Part shown: piece by piece, positions 35,016-44,160 of the stretch
How positions within the stretch are numbered: the stretch's first letter is position 1
Layout of the letters: every line of letters begins with the position of its first letter
Made by a program: the position numbers and the translations under genes
The notes under the pieces: generated by a model
The model's input: the letters and a program-made list of their open reading frames with translations, nothing else
What the model was told of the DNA's origin: nothing
The model's database searches: none
Assembly: GCA_963803295.1 (NCBI GenBank)
Contig: CAWDMC010000009.1
Location: 496,001 to 560,000 of the forward strand
Length of the DNA stretch: 64,000 nucleotides
From: CAWDMC01 sp963803295
Lineage (GTDB): Bacteria; Acidobacteriota; Terriglobia; UBA7540
Direction of reading: 5' to 3'

Positions 35016-37466
35016 CTATTCATGCCGCAGTGCCACCATCGGATCCACCTTCGTCGCTCGCCGCGCCGGGATGCTGCACGCAACCAGAGCCACCAGCGTC
35101 AGCAGGGCCGCGACCCCAACCAAAGTTAGCGGATCATGGGCACTGACGCCGAAGAGCATGCTCGTCATGAGGCGAGTCAGCCCAAAAGTGGCCACCAGGC
35201 CGATCGCGACACCCAGGAGCGCCATCTTCGCCCCTTCGCCGAGAACCATCTGCAGCACATCTCTCCGCTCGGCCCCAAGCGCCATGCGGATGCCGATCTC
35301 CTGTGTTCGCTGGCCGGCGACATAGGAGATCACGCCGTAGATCCCCACGCACGACATGACGAGGGCGAGAGACGCGAAAATCCCGAGAACGATCATTGAG
35401 AAACGCCGCGCGGCGAGCGAACGCGCAATGATCCCGTCCATGCTCTGGGTGTCGTACATCACTTGCTGGCTATCGAACTGGTCGAGAGCCTGCCGAATCG
35501 GGCCGACCTGGGCGAGCGGCAATGCGGCCGTACGGAGCACGGCCCCCGTGTAGTTGGCCGTCAAGGGCACAAACTTGTCGGGAATCTGCATCAAGTGAAA
35601 GTAGCACTGGGCCTGAACGGCGGAACTCCCATCGCTGTCGAGCCCCCACTGCTTCACGTGTCCGACCACGCCCACAACTTCAGCTGTGACATTGAACACG
35701 TCGAAATTGACGTGCTTGCCCAGCGGATTCTGACCCTTGAAGTACAGCTGTGCAAAGTGCTCATCAATGACGGTGACGAATCGCGAATGTTCGTTATCCT
35801 CGGGCGCAAGGAAGCGGCCACGTTGCAGGGGAATCCCCATTGCCTTCAAATAATCGGGCTGCACGCCGTAGAAGAGTGCACCCTTCATTTCGGCCTGGGT
35901 CGCCGGCTTGGGTTGGCCTTCCAGCCAGAAGGGCAGCTCGGAATCACCGGACATCGGCATCGATCCCGACTCGAGCGACACGGATTGAATGCCGGGGAGC
36001 GCGGCAAGTTGGCTCTGAATCCGGCGCCAGGTGGCGCGACTGGCATCTGGATTGGAGACTGCCGCAGGAGGTAGCGACAGCCTGAAGGTCAACACGTGGT
36101 TAGGGTCGAACCCCGGATCGACGCTCCACAGCTGCGCCAGGCTGCGGATCATCAGCCCGGCGCCCGCCAGCAGGACGAGCGCGAGCGCCATTTCCGCCAT
36201 CACGAAAACGCTTTGGGCGCGGTGCTGGACGCCACTCAGCCCGCGTCCTCCTTCCTTAAGCGTGTCGTGAAAATCACGTTTTGAGTTTTTCAGCGCCGGC
36301 ATCAATCCGAATAGAATTCCGGCCAGCACCGAAATGACCAGCATAAACATTAGTGCGTGTCCATCAAGATGGACTTCCTCGGCCCGCGGCAGCGCTTCAG
36401 GCAGCATTTTGAGTGCTCCCTGCATGCCCCAGGAGGCAATCGCCAAGCCCAAGCCGCCACCGGCGAGCCCCAGCAGGACGCTTTCGGTCAGGAGTTGCCT
36501 GACGATGCGGACGCGGCTCGCGCCCAGCGCAGACCGGATGGCGAACTCATGGGTGCGGGAGGCTGAGCGCGCCAGCAATAGATTCGCCACGTTGACGCAA
36601 GCGATGAGCAGAACAAAAACCACTCCTGCCAGCAGTACCAACAGAAACGGCCGGATGTCGCCCACCACGTTTTCTTTCAGTGGAACCAGCGTGATGCCCG
36701 TACCTTTGTCGGCTTCGGGATACGATTCAGCGAGGCGCCGGCCGAGCGTGTCCATGTCAGCCTTGGCCTGCTCGAAAGTCACGCCGGGCTTGAGCCTCCC
36801 GACTGCGTCCATACCCATGCCGGCTCGGCGGTCGCGGAAGGTGGGGTCATTCCAACGGCCGATCGGAACATATACGTCGCTTCGTTGGAAATTGTAGCCG
36901 CCGTAATAGAAACTGGCCGGAATCACACCGATAATGGTGTAATCCGTGGCGTTGAGCGTGAGCGACTTACCTAATACCTCCGGCGAAGATCCAAACTTCC
37001 GTTTCCACAACCCGCCGCTGATCAGCGCCACCGGCGCCCCACCCAACCGATCCTCTTCCGACTGAAACACTCGACCGATTACCGGTTTCACCCCGAGCAC
37101 CGGGAAGAAACTTGCGGAGACCATTTCCCCTGGGACACGTTCTGGTTCCCCCATTCCGGTGAGGCTCAGGTCATCTTGCCGATAACTAGCCAGGGCGGAA
37201 AACGAACGATTATCCCGCACCCAATCGAGGAAGTTGGGATAGGAAATGGAGGATCTGGCGAAGTCGCCGTTGCGCGAATAGAGCGCTACCAGCCGGTCGG
37301 GCTGCCAGTAAGGCAGCGGATTGAGCAGGACGCCGTTCACCACGGAGAAAATGGCTGTGTTGGCCCCAATGCCCAGCGCCAACGTGATCACCGCAACCGC
37401 AGTGAAGCCCGGGTTCTTGGCCAGCATGCGCAGCCCATAGCGAAGATCTTGGATGAAAGTCCGCAT
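35016..37466 (-). CDS. ADOP-family ABC transporter permease (FtsX/MacB-like)
   Basis: An 816-residue permease. The start is placed at ATG 37466 because AGAGGTG precedes it and MRTFIQDLRYGLRMLAKNPGFTAVAVI is the usual N-terminus of ADOP proteins without the prefix domain. The first membrane helix is at about 20-45, then a periplasmic MacB_PCD domain (GMGEPERVPGEMVSASFFPVLGVKPVIGRVF). FtsX domains lie near 285-400 (LLLARSASRTHEFAIRSALGASR) and 690-810 (RTQEIGIRMALGAERRDVLQMVL). Unlike the permease at 2174 it has no PadR neighbour and no ATPase partner nearby. The transported substrate is unknown. Confidence 0.9.
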   Translation of the reverse strand: MRTFIQDLRYGLRMLAKNPGFTAVAVITLALGIGANTAIFSVVNGVLLNPLPYWQPDRLVALYSRNGDFARSSISYPNFLDWVRDNRSFSALASYRQDDLSLTGMGEPERVPGEMVSASFFPVLGVKPVIGRVFQSEEDRLGGAPVALISGGLWKRKFGSSPEVLGKSLTLNATDYTIIGVIPASFYYGGYNFQRSDVYVPIGRWNDPTFRDRRAGMGMDAVGRLKPGVTFEQAKADMDTLGRRLAESYPEADKGTGITLVPLKENVVGDIRPFLLVLLAGVVFVLLIACVNVANLLLARSASRTHEFAIRSALGASRVRIVRQLLTESVLLGLAGGGLGLAIASWGMQGALKMLPEALPRAEEVHLDGHALMFMLVISVLAGILFGLMPALKNSKRDFHDTLKEGGRGLSGVQHRAQSVFVMAEMALALVLLAGAGLMIRSLAQLWSVDPGFDPNHVLTFRLSLPPAAVSNPDASRATWRRIQSQLAALPGIQSVSLESGSMPMSGDSELPFWLEGQPKPATQAEMKGALFYGVQPDYLKAMGIPLQRGRFLAPEDNEHSRFVTVIDEHFAQLYFKGQNPLGKHVNFDVFNVTAEVVGVVGHVKQWGLDSDGSSAVQAQCYFHLMQIPDKFVPLTANYTGAVLRTAALPLAQVGPIRQALDQFDSQQVMYDTQSMDGIIARSLAARRFSMIVLGIFASLALVMSCVGIYGVISYVAGQRTQEIGIRMALGAERRDVLQMVLGEGAKMALLGVAIGLVATFGLTRLMTSMLFGVSAHDPLTLVGVAALLTLVALVACSIPARRATKVDPMVALRHE

Positions 37467-37845
37467 AAGCACCTCTGCGAAGTACTTTGTCGTCATCAAG
37501 CCGCTGGCAGTATCTCTCAGTGTCGTCACAGGCACGTTTCCCGCCGCCGCGCTTTTTAGCGTATGTCCTTCAATTCCTTCGGGATACCATCATACTGGCT
37601 CCATTCGGCCCGTCAAGCGACTGTCCGGTTTTGGGTTCGTGTGTCCGCAATTGGACGGGCGTCTCGACACGCGTGGCCTTGTTGATAGTCCTCGTCGCCT
37701 GGTGGTACTTAGGATTCCTTCAAATCTGTGCCGAAGAGTGCCAGTCCGATGGCAGGAGCGCGGTTCTTAAGTCGCGCTACAATTCGATGCGCGAAATACG
37801 AAAACAGATGACGCAGCAGTGATCACTTCGCCAGAAATTGACTAA
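37467..37845. other. Intergenic region upstream of the permease, no gene seen
   Basis: About 380 bases with only short, unconvincing open frames on either strand. It contains the upstream region of the permease gene and one weak REP-like hairpin (37758-37780). Confidence 0.4.
37758..37780 (-). repeat. REP-like GTAG hairpin (short stem)
   Basis: On the minus strand, GTAG (CTAC 37777-37780) is next to a 5-bp stem GCGCG 37758-37762 / CGCGC 37773-37777 with a 10-base loop. The stem overlaps the C of CTAC. It is weaker than the other members of the group. Confidence 0.4.
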
Positions 37846-38162
37846 TTAATCCGGAAGTTCGAGGCTGGACCATGCTCCATACCGGGTGAGGTGACCCTCG
37901 TGGACCACCCCTATGTAGCGACCGCCTGTGCTGAACTGCATGATCCGCTGGCCTTGGCGGGCCAGATCGGCCCATCGAGAGCCGGTACGCGGATTCTGTT
38001 CAATCCCGCTGATTCGCCATTGCCGTATTCGAAAGCCACATTCCGCAGTCGCTTGGTCGACGTCTTGGCAGTCGGATAGCGGACCTCCTCAATCTCAATG
38101 ACGCGTTTCTCCTCAATCAGCATTTGTTGCCATACGGATAGTAATGTCTGTTCGAGGGTCAT
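37846..38162 (-). pseudogene. Small conserved protein gene (about 105 codons) with one frameshift
   Basis: The first frame starts at ATG 38162 (MTLEQTLLSVWQQMLIEEKR, then EVRYPTAKTSTKRLRNVAFEYGNGESAGLN). The natural continuation is in the next frame: QNPRTGSRWADLARQGQRIMQF followed by GGRYIGVVHEGHLTRYGAWSSLELPD, stopping at TAA (37846-37848). Joining them needs one base: TTGAACAGAAT would be TTGAACCAGAAT. The 'EQNP.T.SRWA.LAR.G..VMQF' core is a pattern I associate with a small uncharacterised acidobacterial protein family. No signal peptide is present and the function is unknown. Total length 317 is one base short of a multiple of three. Confidence 0.7.
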
Positions 38163-38373
38163 GAAGTGAATTCCTCGATAAGCCCGGACGCCTTGGCCGA
38201 CCAACGTCCCAACCAGAGACAAGCCGGTTGAACGCCAGGGGCGAACTGGCGCTTCGCACCTGGAATGCCGGGACTCCCGGAACCGAAGTTCTGAGAGTGG
38301 CTCCTAAAGTCTGCGGCGAGTGTGTTATACTGCCCGAAGGTGGAAGCAGTTCGAGCCTGGAGGATTGGGATCA

Positions 38374-40032
38374 ATGAAGTCTACGCGGCGCATCCTATGG
38401 TTTCTATTTTCAACAGTTCTGGTTTGCGCGTTGCTTGGCGGAATATATGGCCGCCGCGTTGAAGCCACCACAAACCCAGACGAGACCGACGTTCACAACA
38501 GCTTAAGCGAGTTCACCCAGATCTATGGCTTGGTCGAAAAGAACTATGCCGAGCCGGTGGATGCAGACCGGGCGATCTTCGGTCCCTCCGAAAGCAATAC
38601 CTTGGGCGCTATCCCGGGAATGCTGCGGACTCTGGATCCGCACTCGAATTTCTTTGACCCCAAGGCTTTTGGCCGGCTTCGCGAAGATCAGCAAGGTAAG
38701 TACTATGGAGTGGGCATGACCATTCAGCAGCGACCCGGAAAAATGGGCATGCTGCAAACCATTGTGCTGCTGCCCATCCCCGGTTCACCCGCGTTTCGTG
38801 CGGGATTACGGCCAGGCGACGTAATCGTCAAGGTCGACGGCAAGAATACGAACGGTCTTAACACCGATGATGTCGCCGCGATGCTCAAGGGACCTAAGGG
38901 TACCATAGTCCATGTCAGCGTTACCCGTGAAGGATACGAGCAGCCGCTAGATTTCGTCATCACCCGCGACCAGATCAATCGCAAGAGCGTGGACAACGCC
39001 TTCATGATTGAGCCCGGTATTGCCTACATCCATATTGAGAAGTTTGACGAGACTACCAATGACGAGCTTACCGAGGATCTCCACCAGCTTGGCGAGAAAT
39101 CACTTAAGGGCTTGATTCTCGACCTGCGGAATAATCCTGGCGGATTGCTACAGGAAGCGGTGGATGTCTCCGATCATTTTCTGGAAAAGCATCAGCTTAT
39201 CGTCTATCACTTCGGCAGGCACGCTCCCATGAAGCGCTACTTTGCCTCTCACGGCGATAGCGGCAACGAGTATCCGATTGTGGTCCTGGTGAATCGCGCT
39301 ACAGCTAGCGCCGCAGAGATTGTCAGCGGCGCCCTGCAGGATCATGATCGCGCTCTGGTGATGGGCGAGACCAGTTTCGGCAAGGGACTGGTCCAAACCG
39401 TTTATCCTTTGAGCGAGCAGACGGGTTTGGCGCTCACCACCGCTCACTATTACACGCCCAGCGGGCGTCTGATCCAGCGCACCTATGACAACGTGTCCCT
39501 GTACGACTACTACTACCGCTCGAAGGACGCGGTCCTGCCCCATACGGAGGTCCGGCTCACCGACGGAGGCCGGGAAGTTTTCGGCGGAGGCGGGATCAAT
39601 CCCGATCTTAAAGTGGAGCCACCGGCTTTGACTCCGGCGGAGGATCGCTTGGTCCAGCATGACGCCTACTTCGGATTTGCTAAATACTATCTTGGCGTCC
39701 ACAAAACGATCGCTCGCGATTTCGAGCCTAATGAGGAAACCCTACAGGCGTTCAAAACCTATCTCAAGCAGCAGGATATACAGGTTTCCGATCAGGAACT
39801 GCAACAGGGACTCGAGTACGTCAAGGATCAGGTTCGCTACAAGCTGGTGGAATCCATCTACGGAGAGGACGAAGCCAACAAGATCGTGATGGAAAACGAT
39901 TTTGTGGTAAAGCGCGCCCTGCAGGCTTTCCCACAGGCGCAGGAACTGATGGCGAAGGCAAAACGGTACGTCGCCGAAAAGGGCTCCAAGCCAGCGCCTT
40001 CACCGTTGAGTTCCGCAAATCAGGAGCAGTAA
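38374..40032 (+). CDS. S41-family C-terminal processing peptidase (CtpA/Prc type)
   Basis: A 552-residue protein from ATG 38374, with GGAGG about 10 bases upstream. Residues 7-26 are an N-terminal membrane anchor or signal (ILWFLFSTVLVCALLGGIYG). A PDZ domain follows at about 108-185 (YYGVGMTIQQRPGK ... GSPAFRAGLRPGDVIVKVDGKNT). The tail-specific protease domain at about 210-410 has the catalytic Ser312 in NRATASAAEIVSGAL and Lys337 in GETSFGKGLVQT, with DLRNNPGGLL nearby. The C-terminal 130 residues are helical and charged. It acts in the periplasm on C-termini of exported proteins. The product is complete and of normal length, and is followed by a hairpin that could be its terminator. Confidence 0.95.
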   Translation: MKSTRRILWFLFSTVLVCALLGGIYGRRVEATTNPDETDVHNSLSEFTQIYGLVEKNYAEPVDADRAIFGPSESNTLGAIPGMLRTLDPHSNFFDPKAFGRLREDQQGKYYGVGMTIQQRPGKMGMLQTIVLLPIPGSPAFRAGLRPGDVIVKVDGKNTNGLNTDDVAAMLKGPKGTIVHVSVTREGYEQPLDFVITRDQINRKSVDNAFMIEPGIAYIHIEKFDETTNDELTEDLHQLGEKSLKGLILDLRNNPGGLLQEAVDVSDHFLEKHQLIVYHFGRHAPMKRYFASHGDSGNEYPIVVLVNRATASAAEIVSGALQDHDRALVMGETSFGKGLVQTVYPLSEQTGLALTTAHYYTPSGRLIQRTYDNVSLYDYYYRSKDAVLPHTEVRLTDGGREVFGGGGINPDLKVEPPALTPAEDRLVQHDAYFGFAKYYLGVHKTIARDFEPNEETLQAFKTYLKQQDIQVSDQELQQGLEYVKDQVRYKLVESIYGEDEANKIVMENDFVVKRALQAFPQAQELMAKAKRYVAEKGSKPAPSPLSSANQEQ

Positions 40033-40049
40033 GCAAGACAACCGCCTCA

Positions 40050-40080
40050 GGGGTGCTTTTGGTAGGGCAGAAAGCACCCC
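40050..40080 (+). terminator. Stem-loop after the S41 peptidase gene
   Basis: A perfect 10-bp stem (GGGGTGCTTT 40050-40059 / AAAGCACCCC 40071-40080) begins 17 bases after the stop codon. It has no long T-run downstream, so it may act as a transcript-end stabiliser or weak terminator rather than a classical intrinsic terminator. Confidence 0.55.
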
Positions 40081-40160
40081 GGCCTTCCAACCCTGCATTC
40101 TCCTTAAACCCCTCGAAATGAGTGGCCGGATTGGTTTTCTTGGAGTGGAACGGGATGATT

Positions 40161-40236
40161 TGGTGGACGCGGGGGGATTCGAACCCCCGACCTCAGCGTT
40201 GCGAACGCCGCGCTCTCCCAACTGAGCTACGCGCCC
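40161..40236 (-). tRNA. tRNA-Ala (anticodon CGC)
   Basis: The 76-nt minus-strand gene includes an encoded CCA end. Acceptor GGGCGCG pairs with CGCGTCC, giving the G3-U70 pair that specifies alanine. The D arm is GCTCAGTTGGGAGAGC. The anticodon stem CGGCG/CGCCG closes loop TTCGCAA with anticodon CGC (reads GCG), and the T arm contains GGTTCGAATCC. All arms are intact. It sits between the S41 peptidase and threonine synthase genes. Confidence 0.97.
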
Positions 40237-40305
40237 ACTCAAGCGGATAATTTCGCGACAAGGGTTGGCCTGTCTCACTCAATATAACACGGGCTCGTTT
40301 TGTTG

Positions 40306-41488
40306 TCAGTCGCCCGTAACCTCTGCCGCCGCCTCCAACACTTCAATATACTTGTAGCCGCTGCCCGTCAAGAACAGCACCACGGATTCATCGCGCGCCA
40401 AGGTGCCAGCCTCCAGCAGGCGGAGTAATCCCGCCAGGGTCGCGCCTCCTTCGGGAGCAGTGATGATTCCCTCAGTGCGCGCGATCTCGCGCATTGCTGC
40501 CAGCATCTCTTTGTCTTCCACGGCTACAGCGCCTCCGTGGCTATCGCGAAGAGCGCGCAGCATCAGGAAATCACCGACCGCTGAGGGAACACGCAAGCCG
40601 CTGGCGATGGTCTCGGGATTCCGCCATATTTCGGCTTGCCGCGCCTGTTTCGCGAAGGCTGTTACGATCGGCGCACATCCGGCCGCCTGCACCGAAAACA
40701 TGCGAGGCCGCTCCGAGCCGATCCAGCCGAGTTGCTCCATTTCGTCGAACGCTTTCCACATTCCGATTAGACCCGTGCCCCCGCCGGTCGGGTAGATCAT
40801 GACCCCAGGAACGTGGCCACTCATCTGCTCTACGACTTCGTATGCCATGGTCTTCTTGCCCTCGAGTCGATACGGCTCTTTGAGCGTCGAGACATCGAAC
40901 CATCCTTCCGCAAGGTTGCGCTGCCCGAGCGCGTGCCCGCAATCCCTGATACTGCCAGGAATAAGCTTCACCTCAGCGCCGAGCAGAGCACATTCGAGGC
41001 GATTGACGACCGGTGTGCCTTCCGGCATATAAACCAGCGCTTTTCAGTCCAGCCCGGGCGGCGTAGGCCGCCAGCGCTCCGCCCGCGTTCCCCGCCGAGG
41101 GAACCGAGACCTTTTGAATGCCGAACTCCCGCGCCATACTGATGGCGACAGCCAGGCCGCGCGCTTTGAAGGAACCAGTGGGATTCACTCCTTCGTCTTT
41201 GAGGTAGAGATTCGGCAATCCAAGCTTCCCGCCGAGGCCTCGCGCGTGCAGGAGTGGCGTGAATCCTTCACCCATGCTAACGACGGAATCGATGCGCTCA
41301 ACGGGGAGAACTTCCCGGTAGCGCCACAGGTTCCCGGTGCGTCCTGAGAGGGACGCACGAGGCATGGTGGAGGAGTCAAGTCGATAGCGCACCAGCAGCG
41401 GGGAGCCGCATAGGCAGAGATGATAGGGTCGACCGGGTTCCAGTTGCTTTTCGCAACGTGCACATTCAATGCGACATACGTTCGACAC
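40306..41488 (-). pseudogene. thrC: Threonine synthase with one frameshift (homopolymer A)
   Basis: The first frame (ATG 41488) has an N-terminal zinc-ribbon-like stretch (IECARCEKQLEPG ... YHLCLCGSP) and the PLP-binding Lys in NPTGSFKARGLAV. It breaks at AGLKSAGLYAGR. The next frame continues exactly where the family should: AGLKALVYMPEGTPVVNRLECALLGAEVKLIPG through IYPTGGGTGLIGMWKAF to the stop at 40306. One extra A in CTGAAAAGCG (about 41,044) explains it, and the total length of 1,183 is one base over a multiple of three. Repaired length is about 393 residues, normal for bacterial ThrC, which makes threonine from O-phosphohomoserine. No second copy is visible here, and the enzyme is essential for prototrophs, so a sequencing error is the likeliest cause. 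Confidence 0.88.
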
Positions 41489-41550
41489 AAACCCTCGTCG
41501 AGAAATTTAATGTTCAGCGGGTTGCCCGCCGTTGCTGGTTATGATACAAC

Positions 41551-42528
41551 ATGGACGAGGGTATTCAGCGCCATCTGACAGTAAAACCGAGCTCGCCACA
41601 GGCGTGGAAAACGATTAAACCCGGATTACAGGGCAAACGCAAACCTAGTCACGTGCAAGAGTGTTCCAGCGAAAACGGAAACGGCCGACGAGTCCGCTTG
41701 CTTGCTCTGGATCTGGATGGCACGCTTCTGAATAGCCGTTCGCAAATTTCGGAGGCAAATCTGCAGGCTTTGGCGGGGGCCCACGGGCTGGGCGTCCAAA
41801 TAGCAGTTGTTACGGGCCGGCGATTTCATTCCGCCATCAAGTTCGTTAAGCAAATACCCTGCCCCGTCACGGTGATCTCTTCAAACGGCGCACGCATCGG
41901 CACACCCGATGGCAAAGTGCTCTATCGCAACTTCTTGCCGGCTATGATTGCCAGCCAAGCTCTTAAGATCGCCGACGACTTCCGCGCCTACGCTGTTGTC
42001 ATGTTCGACATCTCCGGGCGGGGCCAAGTGGTAATGCACACCCAGGCAGCGCCAGACAGTCCAGTCGCTTGGTACCTGCGCAGTGATCCCGACTGCCTGG
42101 CCCAGCTAGACGATTTTGAAACCGCATTCCCAGCCAATGGTAGCGATCCGGTCCAGGTGATGTTTGGGGGTCCATTTGAGCGGATTGCGCCGGCGGAATC
42201 GCTGCTACGTGAATCCGGCATCAGCAGCCAAATGCAACTGGGCTGGACCCGGTACCCCCTCCGCGACGTTAACTTGCTTGAGGTAATGAATCTGGGATGC
42301 TCCAAAGCGCGCGCCCTGGCATTTTGGACCGAGCGCCTGGGCATCGACTCAAGCGAAACCATGGCTTGTGGCGACAATTACAATGATTTCGAGATGCTGG
42401 AGTTTGCCGGATATCCAGTGCTGATGAGCAACTATTGCCCTGGGCTCGAGCCGGGGCCCTGGCTACGCACCGCCTCCAACGACGATGACGGGGTGGCGCT
42501 GGCGATCCAACGGCTCGTGCTATCATAA
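41551..42528 (+). CDS. HAD-superfamily Cof-type phosphatase
   Basis: A 325-residue cytoplasmic protein. Motif I is LLALDLDGTLLNSRSQIS (nucleophile and acid Asp), motif II VVTGRRF, then the ISSNGARI segment that begins the C2B cap. The cap runs about 130-250, and motifs III/IV are K...ACGDNYNDFEMLEFAG with the metal-binding Asp pair. This is the Cof/YbiV type of sugar-phosphate or phosphorylated-metabolite phosphatase; substrates are usually broad. The first 45 residues before motif I are poorly conserved, so the true start may be further downstream. It is divergent from threonine synthase, with 62 bases between their starts. Confidence 0.9.
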   Translation: MDEGIQRHLTVKPSSPQAWKTIKPGLQGKRKPSHVQECSSENGNGRRVRLLALDLDGTLLNSRSQISEANLQALAGAHGLGVQIAVVTGRRFHSAIKFVKQIPCPVTVISSNGARIGTPDGKVLYRNFLPAMIASQALKIADDFRAYAVVMFDISGRGQVVMHTQAAPDSPVAWYLRSDPDCLAQLDDFETAFPANGSDPVQVMFGGPFERIAPAESLLRESGISSQMQLGWTRYPLRDVNLLEVMNLGCSKARALAFWTERLGIDSSETMACGDNYNDFEMLEFAGYPVLMSNYCPGLEPGPWLRTASNDDDGVALAIQRLVLS

Positions 42529-42581
42529 AATTAGAGGAAGGGAGAAAATCCGGCCATCGGGCACGGCCGGTCACTAAACAT

Positions 42582-42866
42582 ATGGCTCGCGGTTGGGACA
42601 GCAAAGCAGTTGAGGAACAGATCGAATCAGCGGAAGCAGTTTTTCCAATGAAGGAACCGCCATCGGGGGATCGCCTCGAACTGGAGCGTAAGAAGCAGGG
42701 TATTGTGCTCTCTCGTACGAAAGTATTGAGAGATCTCGAGGCGTGCCGAAACCCTCGTTACAAGGACATGCTGGTTAGCGCCTTAGCGGATCTGGAGCTG
42801 CAACTCGAAAGATTCGACTTAGCGCTGGGGCGTTTGCCCGAGCCTGAAGGCGGCGAGGCCCAGTAG
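42582..42866 (+). CDS. Conserved small charged protein, unknown function
   Basis: A 94-residue soluble protein without signal peptide or Cys. It is highly charged and predicted helical, with coiled-coil character in the second half (ELERKKQGIVLSRTKVLRDLEACRNPRYKDMLVSALADLELQLERFD). The opening MARGWDSKAVEEQIE is a pattern I associate with small acidobacterial proteins. The role is unknown. It lies 53 bases after the phosphatase gene on the same strand and could be co-transcribed. Confidence 0.7.
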   Translation: MARGWDSKAVEEQIESAEAVFPMKEPPSGDRLELERKKQGIVLSRTKVLRDLEACRNPRYKDMLVSALADLELQLERFDLALGRLPEPEGGEAQ

Positions 42867-42947
42867 GTCTTCCCGTAACTCGAGATAGCGCAAGCCAACG
42901 GTGTAGTATTCTCTGCGGCCGGTAGTCGTCAGAGTCATCCTAACTTT

Positions 42948-43649
42948 TTACTCATCAATTACCTGAGTCCCTGGAGGAGGAGTAAACCTGAAGAGCTCCG
43001 ATCGCAAAGGAATGTTACGCTCCATCCCGTCAAAGTCGAATTGCATGGCGCTGCGGTCCGGATAGAACACCACCATGCGCTTCAGCTCGTAGGACGGCGC
43101 AACCTCGAGCAAGATCTCGCTGTAGATATCTTCGAAACCCTTCTTCGGATATCCCCGCATCACCCGATCCCCAGGCTCAGCCTTCAGGGTCTGATCCGCA
43201 AACTCGATCTTCGAGAAGATCCGGTGCAGGTTGAAGTGTGAGACCAGCAGCGGAAAAGGAATGCGGACGTCAGGACTCACCTTGGGTGAGGAACGCGTGA
43301 CCTGTTTATCATCGGGAAGATAGAGCCACACCGTCTTGCCGTCCGATACCACCAGCTTATCCTTCGGCTGCAGGTAGACCCACCGCATGAGGCCGCCGCG
43401 ACTGAAATAGGCCACACCGGACTCGGTCCGTTTGGTGTCGCCCCACGAGTACGTCTGCGTGAATTGCCCCTTGAGCGTGCGAACATCGCGATAGTGCGAT
43501 TCGACGCCCCTGACAATCTGGTCGAGCGAAGCCGTACTCAGGCTGGACTCGCTAGACGGCCGCGGCGCTCCCGCAACGGAAGCGAATAGGGCAGGGCCTC
43601 CAAATAACAAGAAAGCGATTTGGGCAATAGCCCAGCGACTTGATTTCAC
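42948..43649 (-). CDS. lolA: Outer-membrane lipoprotein carrier protein LolA
   Basis: A 233-residue periplasmic chaperone with a signal peptide (AIAQIAFLLFGGPALFASVAGA). The mature part is the LolA half-barrel: SLDQIVRGVESHYRDVRTLKGQFTQTYSWGDTKRTESGVAYFSRGGLMRWVYLQPKDKLVVSDGKTVWLYLPDDKQV. It accepts lipoproteins from the LolCDE transporter and hands them to the outer membrane. The length is typical. It faces the preceding small gene (convergent), and a hairpin-rich gap lies upstream. Confidence 0.9.
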   Translation of the reverse strand: MKSSRWAIAQIAFLLFGGPALFASVAGAPRPSSESSLSTASLDQIVRGVESHYRDVRTLKGQFTQTYSWGDTKRTESGVAYFSRGGLMRWVYLQPKDKLVVSDGKTVWLYLPDDKQVTRSSPKVSPDVRIPFPLLVSHFNLHRIFSKIEFADQTLKAEPGDRVMRGYPKKGFEDIYSEILLEVAPSYELKRMVVFYPDRSAMQFDFDGMERNIPLRSELFRFTPPPGTQVIDE

Positions 43650-43742
43650 TTATTTCCTCGCAAAGCCCAAAGGTTCCCCCCATCATTGTAGTTTATACAT
43701 TACCGGGGCTTCATTTCAAGAAAGGGCCGTGGCAGTGGATGG

Positions 43743-44037
43743 CGCAGACATGCGATTTCCCAGCATGTCTGCGATGTCGTCGAGGGACGGTGCACTTTTC
43801 AGATTATTCCGGTTGCCTGAACGTCAGAATCCGGCGATCGCCCAACGCCTCGCTGCGCGATCGCAGACATCAAATGCAATGTCTGCGCCACCCCCCTCGA
43901 GTTTTCGGTGGTGTCCTCAGCGCCAACAGCGCTGCTGGGGACACCAGCACTACAGCGAGTTCTTCATCCGCAACCCTGCGCAGAGCGATCCACAATCAGC
44001 CCGCCAAGGCGCAGACCTTAAACATAAGGTCTGCTAC
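43743..44037. repeat. Cluster of intergenic hairpins related to the REP-like family
   Basis: The 43650-44160 gap has no gene. It holds an 11-bp perfect stem (43743-43753 / 43763-43773), a 9-bp stem near 43,860-43,890 (CGCAGACAT / ATGTCTGCG), an imperfect larger stem near 43,910-43,965, and a 9-bp perfect stem (GCAGACCTT 44011-44019 / AAGGTCTGC 44026-44034) whose end overlaps CTAC 44034-44037. The first three lack an adjacent GTAG/CTAC; the last has one. Confidence 0.65.
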
Positions 44038-44160
44038 TTGCTACGCAGATCGGTGATTGGCAGGCGCTCAAAACCCGCGTGATTTCTCGCTTGACATGTC
44101 TACCTCCTGGAGCTACTCTCCCCGAGACCCTGGGGAGGGCATCTTGACCTGGAGGCGTCT

